DNA from: JAOUEE01 sp051011595
Lineage (GTDB): Bacteria; Actinomycetota; Acidimicrobiia; Acidimicrobiales; SHLQ01
Direction: 5' to 3'
Length of the DNA: 8,439 nucleotides
Assembly: GCA_051011595.1 (NCBI GenBank)
Contig: JBPCTQ010000400.1
Coordinates: forward strand, 1-8,439
A program made the position numbers and the translations under genes. Below, piece by piece: positions 1 to 7,032 of this stretch. Every line of letters begins with the position of its first letter. The first letter of the stretch is position 1. The notes beneath the pieces were generated by a model. That model was not told the origin of the DNA and ran no database searches. It was given only the letters and a program-made list of their open reading frames with translations.

Positions 1-3
1 CAG

Positions 4-672
4 CTAGGACGCGTCCGCTCGACAGGCCACCGGCGACGCGGCCGGTTGTCCGGCCCGGTCGGCCAGGAACAACTCCACTTCGGCGGCCGAGGTGGCATAC
101 GCGGTGGATGGATCGTCGCGCGACTTCGAGAACAACAGGGCGCCCACCCGACCCTGCTCGTCGATGAGCGCTGATCCGGAATCACCCTCGGCGACGTCGG
201 CGGCGATGTGAACGGCGTCCCGCTCGGTCGGGAGGTCGTCGTAGATGTCGTTGATGCGTACCTCGACGACGTCGAGCACCTCATAGGGGGTGGTAGTGCC
301 CAGCCGACCAGCGTCGCCCACCGCCAGGTCCACGAATCGCACCGGTTGGGCGTCGAGACCCTCCACCCGCAGTAGGGCCAGATCGTTGGCGACGTCGATG
401 GCCTCGATGGTGGCGGGGTGGACCGTACCGTCGGCTGTCTCCACCGAGATGTCGTCGGCCCCGGCCACCACGTGGGCGACCGTGACCGCTCGAGCGTCGT
501 CGATGGCCACACCCTGGCCCCGCTGGGGAACCGGCCCGCAGCCGGTGGCCACGATCGAGACGGCAGTAGGGGTTGCCGGTGGTCCGTCGCCCCCGGAGGA
601 GCAGGCTGCGGCCACGAGGACCAGCGACGTCAGGCCCACCACCAACAGCCGGGCCCGGCCTCGCGACCTCAG
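4..672 (-). CDS. Lipid-anchored trypsin-like serine protease (S1 fold)
   Basis: Predicted extracytoplasmic serine peptidase with the chymotrypsin fold. The triad is visible in order, numbered from a start at 672: His67 in TVAHVV, Asp97 in NDLALL and Ser165 in GDSGSALI. Cys45 and Cys217 sit on either side of the domain and could form a disulfide. From 672 the N-terminus reads as a lipoprotein signal: four arginines in residues 2-8, a hydrophobic stretch, then AAAC with Cys24 as the lipidated residue. The only conventional starts are TTG at 645 or GTG just after it, and these would leave no positive n-region. I therefore prefer the CTG at 672, which overlaps the aapP stop as CTGA; this is inferred. 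The stop is TAG at 4-6. At 222 aa it is a bare protease domain without PDZ. It appears to be the last visible gene of the aap operon. Its substrate is unknown. The protease call is firm; the start is uncertain. Confidence 0.85.
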   Translation of the reverse strand: MRSRGRARLLVVGLTSLVLVAAACSSGGDGPPATPTAVSIVATGCGPVPQRGQGVAIDDARAVTVAHVVAGADDISVETADGTVHPATIEAIDVANDLALLRVEGLDAQPVRFVDLAVGDAGRLGTTTPYEVLDVVEVRINDIYDDLPTERDAVHIAADVAEGDSGSALIDEQGRVGALLFSKSRDDPSTAYATSAAEVELFLADRAGQPAASPVACRADAS

Positions 673-1445
673 AGGATCTGCGACAGGAACTCCTGGGTGC
701 GCGGCTCGGTGGGGTTGGTGAAGAAGTGCTCGGGAGGGCCCACCTCCACGATCTGACCGTCGGCCATGAACACCACCCGGTCGGCCACCTCACGGGCGAA
801 TCCCATCTCGTGGGTCACCACGATCATGGTCATTCCCTCACTGGCCAGATCCTTCATGGTCTCGAGCACCTCGTTGATCATCTCGGGATCGAGGGCCGAC
901 GTGGGCTCGTCGAAGAGCATCACCTTGGGTCGCATGGCCAACGAACGGGCGATGGCCACCCGTTGTTGCTGGCCGCCGGAGAGTTGACCGGGGTACTTGT
1001 CGGCCTGTTCGGGGATCTTCACCTGCTCGAGCAGGTCGCGGCCCAGCTGCTCGGCTTCGGCCTTGGGCATCTTGCGCACCTTGCGGGGCGCCATGGTGAT
1101 GTTGTCGAGCACGGTGACGTGCGGGAACAGGTTGAACTGCTGGAAGACCATGCCGGTCTCGCGACGAATTTCCTGGATGTTGCGAATGTCGTCGGAGAGT
1201 GTGGTGCCGTCGACCACGATGCGACCGGCATCGTGGTTCTCCAGCCGGTTGATGCACCGGATCATCGTGGACTTGCCCGAACCGGACGGGCCGATCACCA
1301 CCACCACCTCTTGGCGGCCGACGCGGAGGTTGATGTCGGTGAGCGCCTGGAAGTCGTCGAAGAATTTGTCGACGCCCGTGAGCTCGATCATCACCTCGCC
1401 GGTGCCGGCCACCTGGGTGGCGTCGGAAAACACATCGTCGGTCAT
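669..1445 (-). CDS. aapP: General L-amino-acid ABC transporter ATP-binding protein AapP (GlnQ/BztD-like)
   Basis: Cytoplasmic ATPase that powers the AapQ-AapM permease. All ABC motifs are present in 258 aa: Walker A GPSGSGKST (52-60), Q-loop with Gln102, signature LSGGQQQR (155-162), Walker B VMLFDEP (175-181), D-loop SALD (183-186) and switch His212. The sequence IEL..V.K.F..F.AL..I, the HVTVLDN region and the HEMGFAREVADRV stretch are typical of the polar amino-acid (GlnQ/HisP) subfamily. About 18 residues precede the first strand, slightly more than usual. The ATG overlaps the aapM stop as ATGA (1442-1445), so translation is probably coupled. A GGGAG lies about 10 bases upstream. The family is certain. 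Assignment to AapP rather than another amino-acid importer rests on the neighbouring AapJ/Q/M genes. Confidence 0.96.
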   Translation of the reverse strand: MTDDVFSDATQVAGTGEVMIELTGVDKFFDDFQALTDINLRVGRQEVVVVIGPSGSGKSTMIRCINRLENHDAGRIVVDGTTLSDDIRNIQEIRRETGMVFQQFNLFPHVTVLDNITMAPRKVRKMPKAEAEQLGRDLLEQVKIPEQADKYPGQLSGGQQQRVAIARSLAMRPKVMLFDEPTSALDPEMINEVLETMKDLASEGMTMIVVTHEMGFAREVADRVVFMADGQIVEVGPPEHFFTNPTEPRTQEFLSQIL

Positions 1446-2665
1446 CGCGTTCCCACTCCCAGTTTCGTCTCGAGCCGCTGGCTCTCTCTCGACATCGTGT
1501 AACTACCCACCCAGAAGATGAACGTGACGAACACCAGGGTCTCGGCGATGAGTCCCTGACCGCTGAAGTCGGGGAAGGCGGTGACGGCCTCGGCCGTGCG
1601 CAACAGTTCGAGGAAACCCATGGCCGCGCCGGCCAGGGTGGTGTCCTTGAACAGGCTGATGAACTGACCCACCAGGGCCGGGATCACGTTGCGCAGCGCC
1701 TGGGGCAACACGATGAGGAAAGTGATACGCACCGGAGACATCCCCAGGGCCTGGCCCGCCTCGACCTGCCCTCGGGGCACCGACTGCAGGCCGCCGCGCA
1801 CGATCTCGGCCACGTACGCCGCAGTGAACAAGGTGAAGACCACGATGGCTCGCACCACCGAGCTGGGCGCGATCGACTCGGGTACGAAGAACTGCAAGGT
1901 GTTGTTCACCATGAACAACAACACGATGAGCGGCACGCCGCGGAACAGCTCGATGTAGCCGGTGGATATGGCCCGGATGAGCGGCAGTTCCGATCGGCGC
2001 CCCAGGGCCAACAGCACGCCCAGAGGGAAACACAGCGCGATCGACAAGGCGGAGAGGAAGACGTTGAGCATGAGGCCGCCCCACTCATCCCAACCGGTGC
2101 CCTGGGCCAGCAGCCACACCATGAACACGAGAATGACGAAGATCGCCACGATGACCGGGGCCAGCGCTCCACGGGGCAGTCGTAGGCCGATGAACCGGAA
2201 GACCACCGCGGCTACCACGGTGGCGCCGACGATGAGCCACGGGGTGATGGTGCGAGCCAGGAACAACAACACCAGCACACCGATCACGGCCGGCCACAGG
2301 CGTCCGGCCAGGGTGCGGGCGTAGGCGGCCGCGCTCTCGGGTTCGTCGGCGGTTCCGGCGTCGCGCTGGCGCCGGTGCACCATGCCGGCCAGCAGCCCAC
2401 CCAGCCCTCCGGCCACGATGAGGGCCAGGGCGGGACGCCACAGCTCGTCGCGGTCGTACAAGCCGACCATGAACAGCGACAGGTTGGCTCGAACGATCTC
2501 CCACCGCCCGGTGACGAAGACGAAGTTGATGGAGCGGTAAAGGATGTAACCCACCACCACCGCCGTGATGACGGTGATGATCGAGTCGCCGACAGTTCGG
2601 AAGAGGTGGCGGCGGACCCAGCGCAGGGCGGGTGACTGCGTGGACGTCGGGCTGGTGGTGGTCAT
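1442..2665 (-). CDS. aapM: General L-amino-acid ABC transporter permease AapM (BztC-like)
   Basis: Inner-membrane permease subunit, 407 aa, that pairs with AapQ to form the translocation pore. The first part has about five hydrophobic segments (near residues 27-50, then segments around RPALALIVAGGL, LWPAVIGVLVLLF, WLIVGATVVAAVV and LAPVIVAIFVILVF). The C-terminal half is a BPD_transp_1 core. It contains ELFRGVPLIVLLF, AAYVAEIVRGG and an EAA loop starting at about residue 302 (EAGQALGMSPVR, then VLPQALRNVIPAL), which docks on AapP. The ATG at 2663-2665 overlaps the aapQ stop as ATGA. The same frame stays open upstream to 3286, but that stretch is arginine- and histidine-rich noise over aapQ and is not coding. 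Stop TGA at 1442-1444. The long N-terminal part is typical of AapM/BztC rather than the short GlnP permeases. Confidence 0.94.
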   Translation of the reverse strand: MTTTSPTSTQSPALRWVRRHLFRTVGDSIITVITAVVVGYILYRSINFVFVTGRWEIVRANLSLFMVGLYDRDELWRPALALIVAGGLGGLLAGMVHRRQRDAGTADEPESAAAYARTLAGRLWPAVIGVLVLLFLARTITPWLIVGATVVAAVVFRFIGLRLPRGALAPVIVAIFVILVFMVWLLAQGTGWDEWGGLMLNVFLSALSIALCFPLGVLLALGRRSELPLIRAISTGYIELFRGVPLIVLLFMVNNTLQFFVPESIAPSSVVRAIVVFTLFTAAYVAEIVRGGLQSVPRGQVEAGQALGMSPVRITFLIVLPQALRNVIPALVGQFISLFKDTTLAGAAMGFLELLRTAEAVTAFPDFSGQGLIAETLVFVTFIFWVGSYTMSRESQRLETKLGVGTR

Positions 2666-3813
2666 CGCTCCACCAACTGCAGTCGCCGGTTGGCCAGGTT
2701 CACCAGGGCCGACAAGATGAGCGAGCCGATCAGGTAGATGATCAAGAGCACCGTGAACACCGGTACCGCCGGGGCACCGTTGCCGACAGCGGTGGTGCTC
2801 ACCTTGGTGAGCTCGAAGTAGCTGATCACGGCACCGAGCGACGAGTTCTTGAACAGGTTGAGGTACTGGTTGCCGAGGGGCGGAATGGCAATACGCATGG
2901 CCTGGGGCAAGATCACGTACCACATGCGCTGTCCGGAGCTGAGAGCCAACGCATCGGCAGCTTCTTGTTGCCCCTTTTCCACCGCCTGGATGGAGCCCCG
3001 CACGATCTCGGCAATGTGGCTGGCCGTGTAGATGGTGAGGGCCAACAGCAGGGCCAGGAACTCCGGAGTCATCTCGATGCCACCGGTGACACTGCGGCCC
3101 TCGAGGCTGGGTGTGGTGACCCCCATGCCGGCGGCGGCGCACACGGCGATGAACGTCACCAGGAAACTGCCGATGGCCCAGTAGCCGGCGTAGGCCGACG
3201 CCCCGGTGCGGTCGCTCACCCGTTCGCGCCACTTCGTCATGGCGTACGCCACCACTCCGGCGATCACGGCGGCGGCCACCAGCCACAGGGCAGACCCCTC
3301 GTACCAGGGCACCGCGGCGGCTCGATTGCTGAATATGGCCACGCCGAAGATGTCCCAGGCATCCTCGATGCGAGGTAGGACCGACAACACCAGGGCCAGG
3401 TACGAGAAGGTGACGATCACCAGCAGCGGAACGTTGCGGAGGATCTCGACGAAGACTCGGGCCCCGGTGGACAGCAGCCAGTTGCCCGACAGCCGAGCGA
3501 TACCCACCAAGATGCCCAGGATGGTGGCCAACACGATGCCGGCCAACGCCACGTAGATGGTGTTTCGGGCGCCCACGATGAGGGCGTCCTTGATGGGCTG
3601 GGTGGTGCGGAATCCCGAGCCGGCGATGGGAAATCCGGCCGGCTGGTCGAGGAACTCGAATCCGGTGGGGATCCCCAGCTTCTCGCTGTTGGTGCGGAAG
3701 TTCGAGATCAGCCAGGCGATGATGCCGACGACGATGCCGAGCACCAAGAGCTGGTAGGCCCAGCCCAGCACCTTCACGTTCCGCCAGAACGGCGGACGGT
3801 CCTCAGTCGCCAC
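2662..3813 (-). CDS. aapQ: General L-amino-acid ABC transporter permease AapQ (BztB-like)
   Basis: Inner-membrane permease partner of AapM, 383 aa from the chosen start. After the first membrane segment (QLLVLGIVVGIIAWLI) comes GIPTGFEFLDQPAGFPI, a periplasmic signature of the AapQ/BztB family. The transport core follows: GARNTIYVALAGIVLATILG, FVEILRNVPLLV, SHIAEIVRGS, and an EAA loop from about residue 284 (EAADALALSSGQ, then VILPQAMRIAIPP). I chose GTG at 3811-3813 because AAAGGGGGG lies just upstream as a ribosome binding site. An ATG at 3865-3867 would extend the protein by 18 residues. That extension is coded by the strong hairpin at 3833-3864, is rich in Gly, Pro and Ser, and has no ribosome binding site. 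The stop overlaps the aapM start (2662-2665). Confidence 0.94.
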   Translation of the reverse strand: MATEDRPPFWRNVKVLGWAYQLLVLGIVVGIIAWLISNFRTNSEKLGIPTGFEFLDQPAGFPIAGSGFRTTQPIKDALIVGARNTIYVALAGIVLATILGILVGIARLSGNWLLSTGARVFVEILRNVPLLVIVTFSYLALVLSVLPRIEDAWDIFGVAIFSNRAAAVPWYEGSALWLVAAAVIAGVVAYAMTKWRERVSDRTGASAYAGYWAIGSFLVTFIAVCAAAGMGVTTPSLEGRSVTGGIEMTPEFLALLLALTIYTASHIAEIVRGSIQAVEKGQQEAADALALSSGQRMWYVILPQAMRIAIPPLGNQYLNLFKNSSLGAVISYFELTKVSTTAVGNGAPAVPVFTVLLIIYLIGSLILSALVNLANRRLQLVER

Positions 3814-3832
3814 ATCCCCCCTTTGAGACAGC

Positions 3833-3864
3833 ACCGGCCCGAGGCCCGAAGGCCCCGAGCCGGT
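3833..3864 (-). promoter_or_regulatory. Intercistronic RNA hairpin with UUCG tetraloop between aapJ and aapQ
   Basis: In the minus-strand transcript a 14-bp stem closes a UUCG loop (3847-3850). The outer six pairs ACCGGC/GCCGGT are Watson-Crick. Two pairs (3839/3858 and 3842/3855) are G-U wobbles that pair only in the minus-strand RNA, so the structure fits the operon's direction. The loop is closed by C-G, the extra-stable cUUCGg form. It starts 22 bases after the aapJ stop and ends about 19 bases before the preferred aapQ start. No U-run follows, so it is unlikely to be a full intrinsic terminator. Known parallels are hairpins behind binding-protein genes that protect the upstream message or attenuate read-through. 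That role is inferred here. Confidence 0.8.
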
Positions 3865-3886
3865 CATTGATCACGCTGTTTGTCTG

Positions 3887-5044
3887 TTACTTGTACGGCG
3901 GGGCGTACATCAGGCCACCGTCGGTGTAGAGGGCGTTGAGGCCTCGGTCGAGCCCGAGCGGGGTGAGGTGGCGATCGAAGATCTCGCCGTAGTTCCCGAC
4001 CTGCTTCACCACCTGGTAAGCGAAGTCACCCGGCAGTCCCAGACCCGGATCGAGCACCGCACCGTCGACCTCGACGCCGAGGAAACGCTGGATGTTGGGA
4101 TCCTCGGAGGTGAGGAACTCGTCGACGTTCGCCGATGTGATGCCGAACTCTTCGGCCTGGATGGTGGCGATGATGGTCCAATCGATGGCCGATGCCCAGG
4201 CATCATCGCCGTCGTTCACCGCCGGAGCCAGCGGCTCCTTGGAGAACACCTCATCGAGGATGCGCAGGCTGTCGGCCCCATCGGGGTAGTCGCTACGCAG
4301 GCCGATCAGCTGGCTTCTGTCGCTGGTCCAGCCGTCGCAACGCCCGGCCAGGAAGGCCTCCTGGAGCAGGGCCGTGTCGTCGAACGACAGCACCTCGAGC
4401 GTGATGCCGAGGCGGGTGGCTTCGTTGGCGATGTTGCCTTCGCTGGTGGTGCCGCCGGCGCTGCAGATCACTCCGCCGTCCATGTCGCGAATTCTCCGGA
4501 ACTCGCTGTCACTGGCCACCATCATGCCCTGGCCGTCGTAGTAGTTGGGCCGGGCGAAGGTGGCAGCCTCGACGCCGTCACGGGTAGCGGTGAAGGTGGT
4601 GTTGCGCACCAGCACGTCGTATTCACCCGACTGGAGCTGGGTGAAACGGTCCGAGGTTTCGACATCGACGAACTCTGTGGCGGTCGAGTCGCCGAGCACG
4701 GCGGCGGCGATGGCGCTGCAGAAGTCGTTGTCGAAACCGGCTCGTTCGCCGGTGTCGGGATCGACGAAGGCGAAACCACGCAGGGCGTCACGAGTGCCGC
4801 ATTTGACGACACCGGCTTCTTGCACCGCGTCGAGAGTGCTGCCTCCCTGGGTGAGGTCGACGGTGTCGGTGTCGCCGTCGTCGGCCGGAGCCTCGTCCTC
4901 AGATGGTGCCTCGGTGCCACCGTCGTCGGCCGGTGCTTCGGTGGTATCGCTGGCGCTGTCGCCATCGTCGTCACTCGAACATGCACTGGCTATCAGTACG
5001 AAGGCAAACAACAGGGCGAGTGCACGCCACAGCTTGGGTTTCAT
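3887..5044 (-). CDS. aapJ: General L-amino-acid-binding lipoprotein AapJ (BztA-like)
   Basis: Extracytoplasmic receptor of the importer, 385 aa. The signal peptide MKPKLWR plus a hydrophobic stretch ends at IASAC, making Cys22 the likely lipid anchor. Residues 23-68 form an acidic linker (17 Asp/Glu, no basic residue) with EAPADDG twice. The type-II periplasmic binding domain then begins at GVVKCGTRDALRGF (Cys82). Family marks include AGFDNDFCSAIAAAVLGD, RFTQLQSGEYDVLVRNTTFT (ligand-contacting Arg-Asn-Thr-Thr), YYDGQGMMV, SAGGTTSEGN, the C-terminal KQVGNYGEIFDRH and RGLNALYTDGGLMYAPPYK. These closing motifs are characteristic of AapJ/BztA rather than of single-amino-acid receptors. ATG at 5042-5044 is preceded by GGAGGGGA. 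An upstream in-frame ATG at 5089 lacks such a site and would bury the signal peptide. First gene of the operon. Stop TAA at 3887-3889. Confidence 0.95.
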   Translation of the reverse strand: MKPKLWRALALLFAFVLIASACSSDDDGDSASDTTEAPADDGGTEAPSEDEAPADDGDTDTVDLTQGGSTLDAVQEAGVVKCGTRDALRGFAFVDPDTGERAGFDNDFCSAIAAAVLGDSTATEFVDVETSDRFTQLQSGEYDVLVRNTTFTATRDGVEAATFARPNYYDGQGMMVASDSEFRRIRDMDGGVICSAGGTTSEGNIANEATRLGITLEVLSFDDTALLQEAFLAGRCDGWTSDRSQLIGLRSDYPDGADSLRILDEVFSKEPLAPAVNDGDDAWASAIDWTIIATIQAEEFGITSANVDEFLTSEDPNIQRFLGVEVDGAVLDPGLGLPGDFAYQVVKQVGNYGEIFDRHLTPLGLDRGLNALYTDGGLMYAPPYK

Positions 5045-5094
5045 TGGCTTCCCCTCCAGGATTCCATCGCCGACCGGTTGGCCCGGCACGATTC

Positions 5095-5123
5095 AACCTA
5101 GAACCGCGTCGCGATTCGATCAA
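5095..5123 (-). promoter_or_regulatory. Probable sigma70-type promoter of the aap operon
   Basis: Reading the minus strand, TTGATC (5118-5123) is followed after 17 bases by TAGGTT (5095-5100). The -35 matches TTGACA at four positions and the -10 fits the TAnnnT pattern common in actinobacteria. The predicted start, near 5088, leaves a leader of about 44 bases before the aapJ ATG, with GGAGGGGA as the ribosome binding site. It lies in the 104-base gap between the PAC2-family gene and aapJ. Seen in sequence; promoter activity is inferred. Confidence 0.6.
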
Positions 5124-5149
5124 GGATGGTGGCGGTGAGAAGCGGTTCT
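5100..5149. repeat. Inverted repeat AGAACCGC / GCGGTTCT flanking the aap -35 element
   Basis: AGAACCGC at 5100-5107 is perfectly complementary to GCGGTTCT at 5142-5149, separated by 34 bases. The arm centres are 42 bp apart, about four helical turns. One arm touches the first base of the -10 element; the other sits upstream of the -35 and overlaps the stop codon of the PAC2-family gene. It could be a repressor operator pair or part of a 3' structure of the upstream gene. An 8-bp match could also be chance. Confidence 0.4.
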
Positions 5150-6000
5150 CAGTCGCCTTGTTCGCGCAGGAATGCCTGGAAGTCGGCGGCCAGGTCGTCG
5201 CCCGTGGGCAGCGGTGGGTCGACCTCGAGTTGGGAGTCGTACGTGGCTTCGAGTTGGCCCAGCATGTCGACGTGCTGATCGTTCTCGGCGATGAGGCGGT
5301 CGATCCGGTTGCGGGTGCCGATGGCCTGTTCGCGGAGGTCGGTGGTGTCGAAACGACGTTTGGCCACGGCGTCGAGGCCGTCGAGCAGTGCGGCGGCGGC
5401 TTCGGGATAGCTCACGCCGGTGAGGTAGTGGGGCACTTGGGCCCACAACCCGATGGCCGGGATGCCGTGTTGGTGCAGCGCCTGTTCGATGGCGGCCTGG
5501 ATGCCGGCCGGCACCTCGACCGATGCCCGCGTGAAGGGATGGCGTTCGATCAGCGACGGGGTGGACGCGGTGCACGACAGCCGGCTGGGGCGAGTGTGGG
5601 GCGCGGCGGCGGGGTAGGCGCCCAGGCCGGCCACCAAGGTGATGCCCAACTCGACCGACACCGACACCACCTCGGCGACGAAGGCGTGCCAGCCCTGATC
5701 GGGTTCGGCTCCGTGGAGCAACACCACATCGCGGCCCCGGTCGTCAGCCAGCGCTTCGAGTTTGAGCTCGGGCCATTCGAGCTCGGTGGCGACACCGTCC
5801 TCGATGTGCAGGGTGGGCCGTCGGGCGCGGTGGTCGAAGAGGGCATCGGCATCGGCGATCGACAGGGGAGTGGTGGTGCGATCGAGCATCTGACGCCGGG
5901 CCATGGCACCGCCCTCGCCTGCGTCGATCCAGCCGTCGAGGCTGATCACCAGCACGGGTTCGTGCAGGTCGGTGGGCGGCAGCGGCGACAGCAGGCTCAC
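5149..6000 (-). CDS. PAC2 family protein (proteasome assembly chaperone 2-like, DUF75)
   Basis: Soluble 283-aa protein of the PAC2 family. Members in eukaryotes help assemble the 20S proteasome; the role of the bacterial ones is not settled. The family pattern is clear: an N-terminal strand followed by LDGWIDAGEGG (about residues 20-32), a P-loop-less alpha/beta core with VVLLHGAEPDQGW and LVAGLGAYPAAAPHTRP, then IGLWAQVPHYLTGVSYPEAAAALLDGL, where PHY is highly conserved. A helical tail (LREQAIGTRNRIDRLIAENDQHVDMLGQLEATYDS) ends in GDDLAADFQAFLREQ. The start is GTG at 5998-6000, overlapping the stop of the upstream kinase gene as GTGA, which supports co-translation. No signal peptide or membrane segment is seen. 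A proteasome link in this organism is inference only; no proteasome gene is in the window. Confidence 0.9.
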   Translation of the reverse strand: MSLLSPLPPTDLHEPVLVISLDGWIDAGEGGAMARRQMLDRTTTPLSIADADALFDHRARRPTLHIEDGVATELEWPELKLEALADDRGRDVVLLHGAEPDQGWHAFVAEVVSVSVELGITLVAGLGAYPAAAPHTRPSRLSCTASTPSLIERHPFTRASVEVPAGIQAAIEQALHQHGIPAIGLWAQVPHYLTGVSYPEAAAALLDGLDAVAKRRFDTTDLREQAIGTRNRIDRLIAENDQHVDMLGQLEATYDSQLEVDPPLPTGDDLAADFQAFLREQGD

Positions 6001-7025
6001 GACGATCTCATGGTTTGGTCGGCGGTCTCGAGCAGGTTGATGACCCCATCGCCGAAGGCCTCGAAGCCTTCGGGCTGGTCACCCATGACATCGGCGACGT
6101 ACCGCGAGAAGACCCCCTCGAGGATGCAGGCCAGGCGCCAGTAGGAGAAGGCGACGAAGTAGTCGAGTTCGCCCAGGTCGGTGTTGGTGGCTTCGGCGTA
6201 CCACTCGGTGAGCTGGCTGCGGGTGGCGAAGCCGGGAACGGTGGTCGGGGCGTCGGCCAGCGCCGTCATGTCGTCGCCCGGTTCGGTCCAGTAGACGAGC
6301 AGCAGCCCGAGGTCGGCCCGCACGTCGCCCAGGGTGCACAGCTCCCAGTCGAGCACCGATGCCACCTTGCCGTCCGAACCGATGATGCAGTTGTCGAGAC
6401 GGAAGTCGCCATGCACGATGCCGGCGGTCTTCTGCGCGGGGATCGACGCCACCAGGCGGTCGTGGAGCTCACCCATGAGAGGTACGTCGCGGGTGCTCGA
6501 CTTCTCGAACTGACCTTTCCAGCGCCGCAGCTGACGGGCGATGTAATCCTGTTTCTTGGCCAGGTCGTGCAGGCCGACCTCGTCGGGGTTGATGGCGTGG
6601 AGGCGAGCCATCACGTCGATGAGGTCGCGGCTGGCGGTCATGCGCTGGGCTTCGCTCAGCTCGCGGGCCGACTCGGGGTTGCGAGCCACCGTGCCGTCGA
6701 CGAACGCCATCACGTAGAACGGCGCGCCGTTCACGGTGTCGTCGGGGCTGAGCCCGACCAGGGGCGGAACGGGCACGTCGCTGTCCTGGAGGGCGTCGAT
6801 GAGCCGGTGTTCGCGGCTCATGTCGTGGGCCGTGGCCAGCACTTGGCCCAATGGCGGGCGGCGCAACACCCAACGCACCCCGGTGTCGTCGCTCACCCGG
6901 TAGGTCATGTTGGAGCGTCCACCGGCGATGAGATCGAAGTGCAGCGGGCCCTGCCGTTGCACGCGTTCGTCGAACCACGGGGTCAAGGCGGCGGTGTCGA
7001 TGCCGGCGACGTCAGAAGCGCTCAT
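5997..7025 (-). CDS. Phosphotransferase family protein (APH fold, ACAD10/11 N-terminal-like)
   Basis: Soluble 342-aa kinase-like protein of the aminoglycoside phosphotransferase (APH) superfamily. Visible parts are a nucleotide loop GGRSNMTYRV (35-44), WVLRRPP (52-58), the hinge-side segment FYVMAFVDG, the catalytic loop VHGDFRLDN (204-212; base Asp207, Asn212) and the metal-binding Asp226 in VLDWELCTLGD. VLRRPP and LDWEL.TLGD resemble the subgroup related to the N-terminal domain of acyl-CoA dehydrogenases 10 and 11, which phosphorylates hydroxyacyl substrates, rather than true drug-resistance enzymes. No acyl-CoA dehydrogenase domain is fused. The substrate cannot be told from sequence. The ATG at 7023-7025 has no obvious ribosome binding site. 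The frame stays open upstream across the divergent gene, but that part is not coding. It ends in a GTGA overlap with the PAC2-family gene. Confidence 0.9.
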   Translation of the reverse strand: MSASDVAGIDTAALTPWFDERVQRQGPLHFDLIAGGRSNMTYRVSDDTGVRWVLRRPPLGQVLATAHDMSREHRLIDALQDSDVPVPPLVGLSPDDTVNGAPFYVMAFVDGTVARNPESARELSEAQRMTASRDLIDVMARLHAINPDEVGLHDLAKKQDYIARQLRRWKGQFEKSSTRDVPLMGELHDRLVASIPAQKTAGIVHGDFRLDNCIIGSDGKVASVLDWELCTLGDVRADLGLLLVYWTEPGDDMTALADAPTTVPGFATRSQLTEWYAEATNTDLGELDYFVAFSYWRLACILEGVFSRYVADVMGDQPEGFEAFGDGVINLLETADQTMRSS

Positions 7026-7032
7026 CAGGCTC

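Noticed and set aside
573..1502. Long plus-strand open frame opposite aapP and the protease
   Set aside because: The translation is rich in His, Gly and Leu with no recognisable domain. The opposite strand encodes a fully conserved ABC ATPase; long antisense frames are expected at this GC content.
2666..3286. Upstream extension of the aapM frame
   Set aside because: The translation is arginine/histidine-rich, overlaps the conserved aapQ gene, and the ATG at 2665 is in a normal ATGA overlap.
3968..5101. Plus-strand open frame of 377 codons opposite aapJ
   Set aside because: It mirrors the codon pattern of aapJ, has no known domain and no clear ribosome binding site.
5997..7025. Aminoglycoside resistance gene
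   Set aside because: It has the APH fold, but the VLRRPP and LDWELCTLGD motifs fit the ACAD10/11-like branch and no resistance context or mobile element is present.
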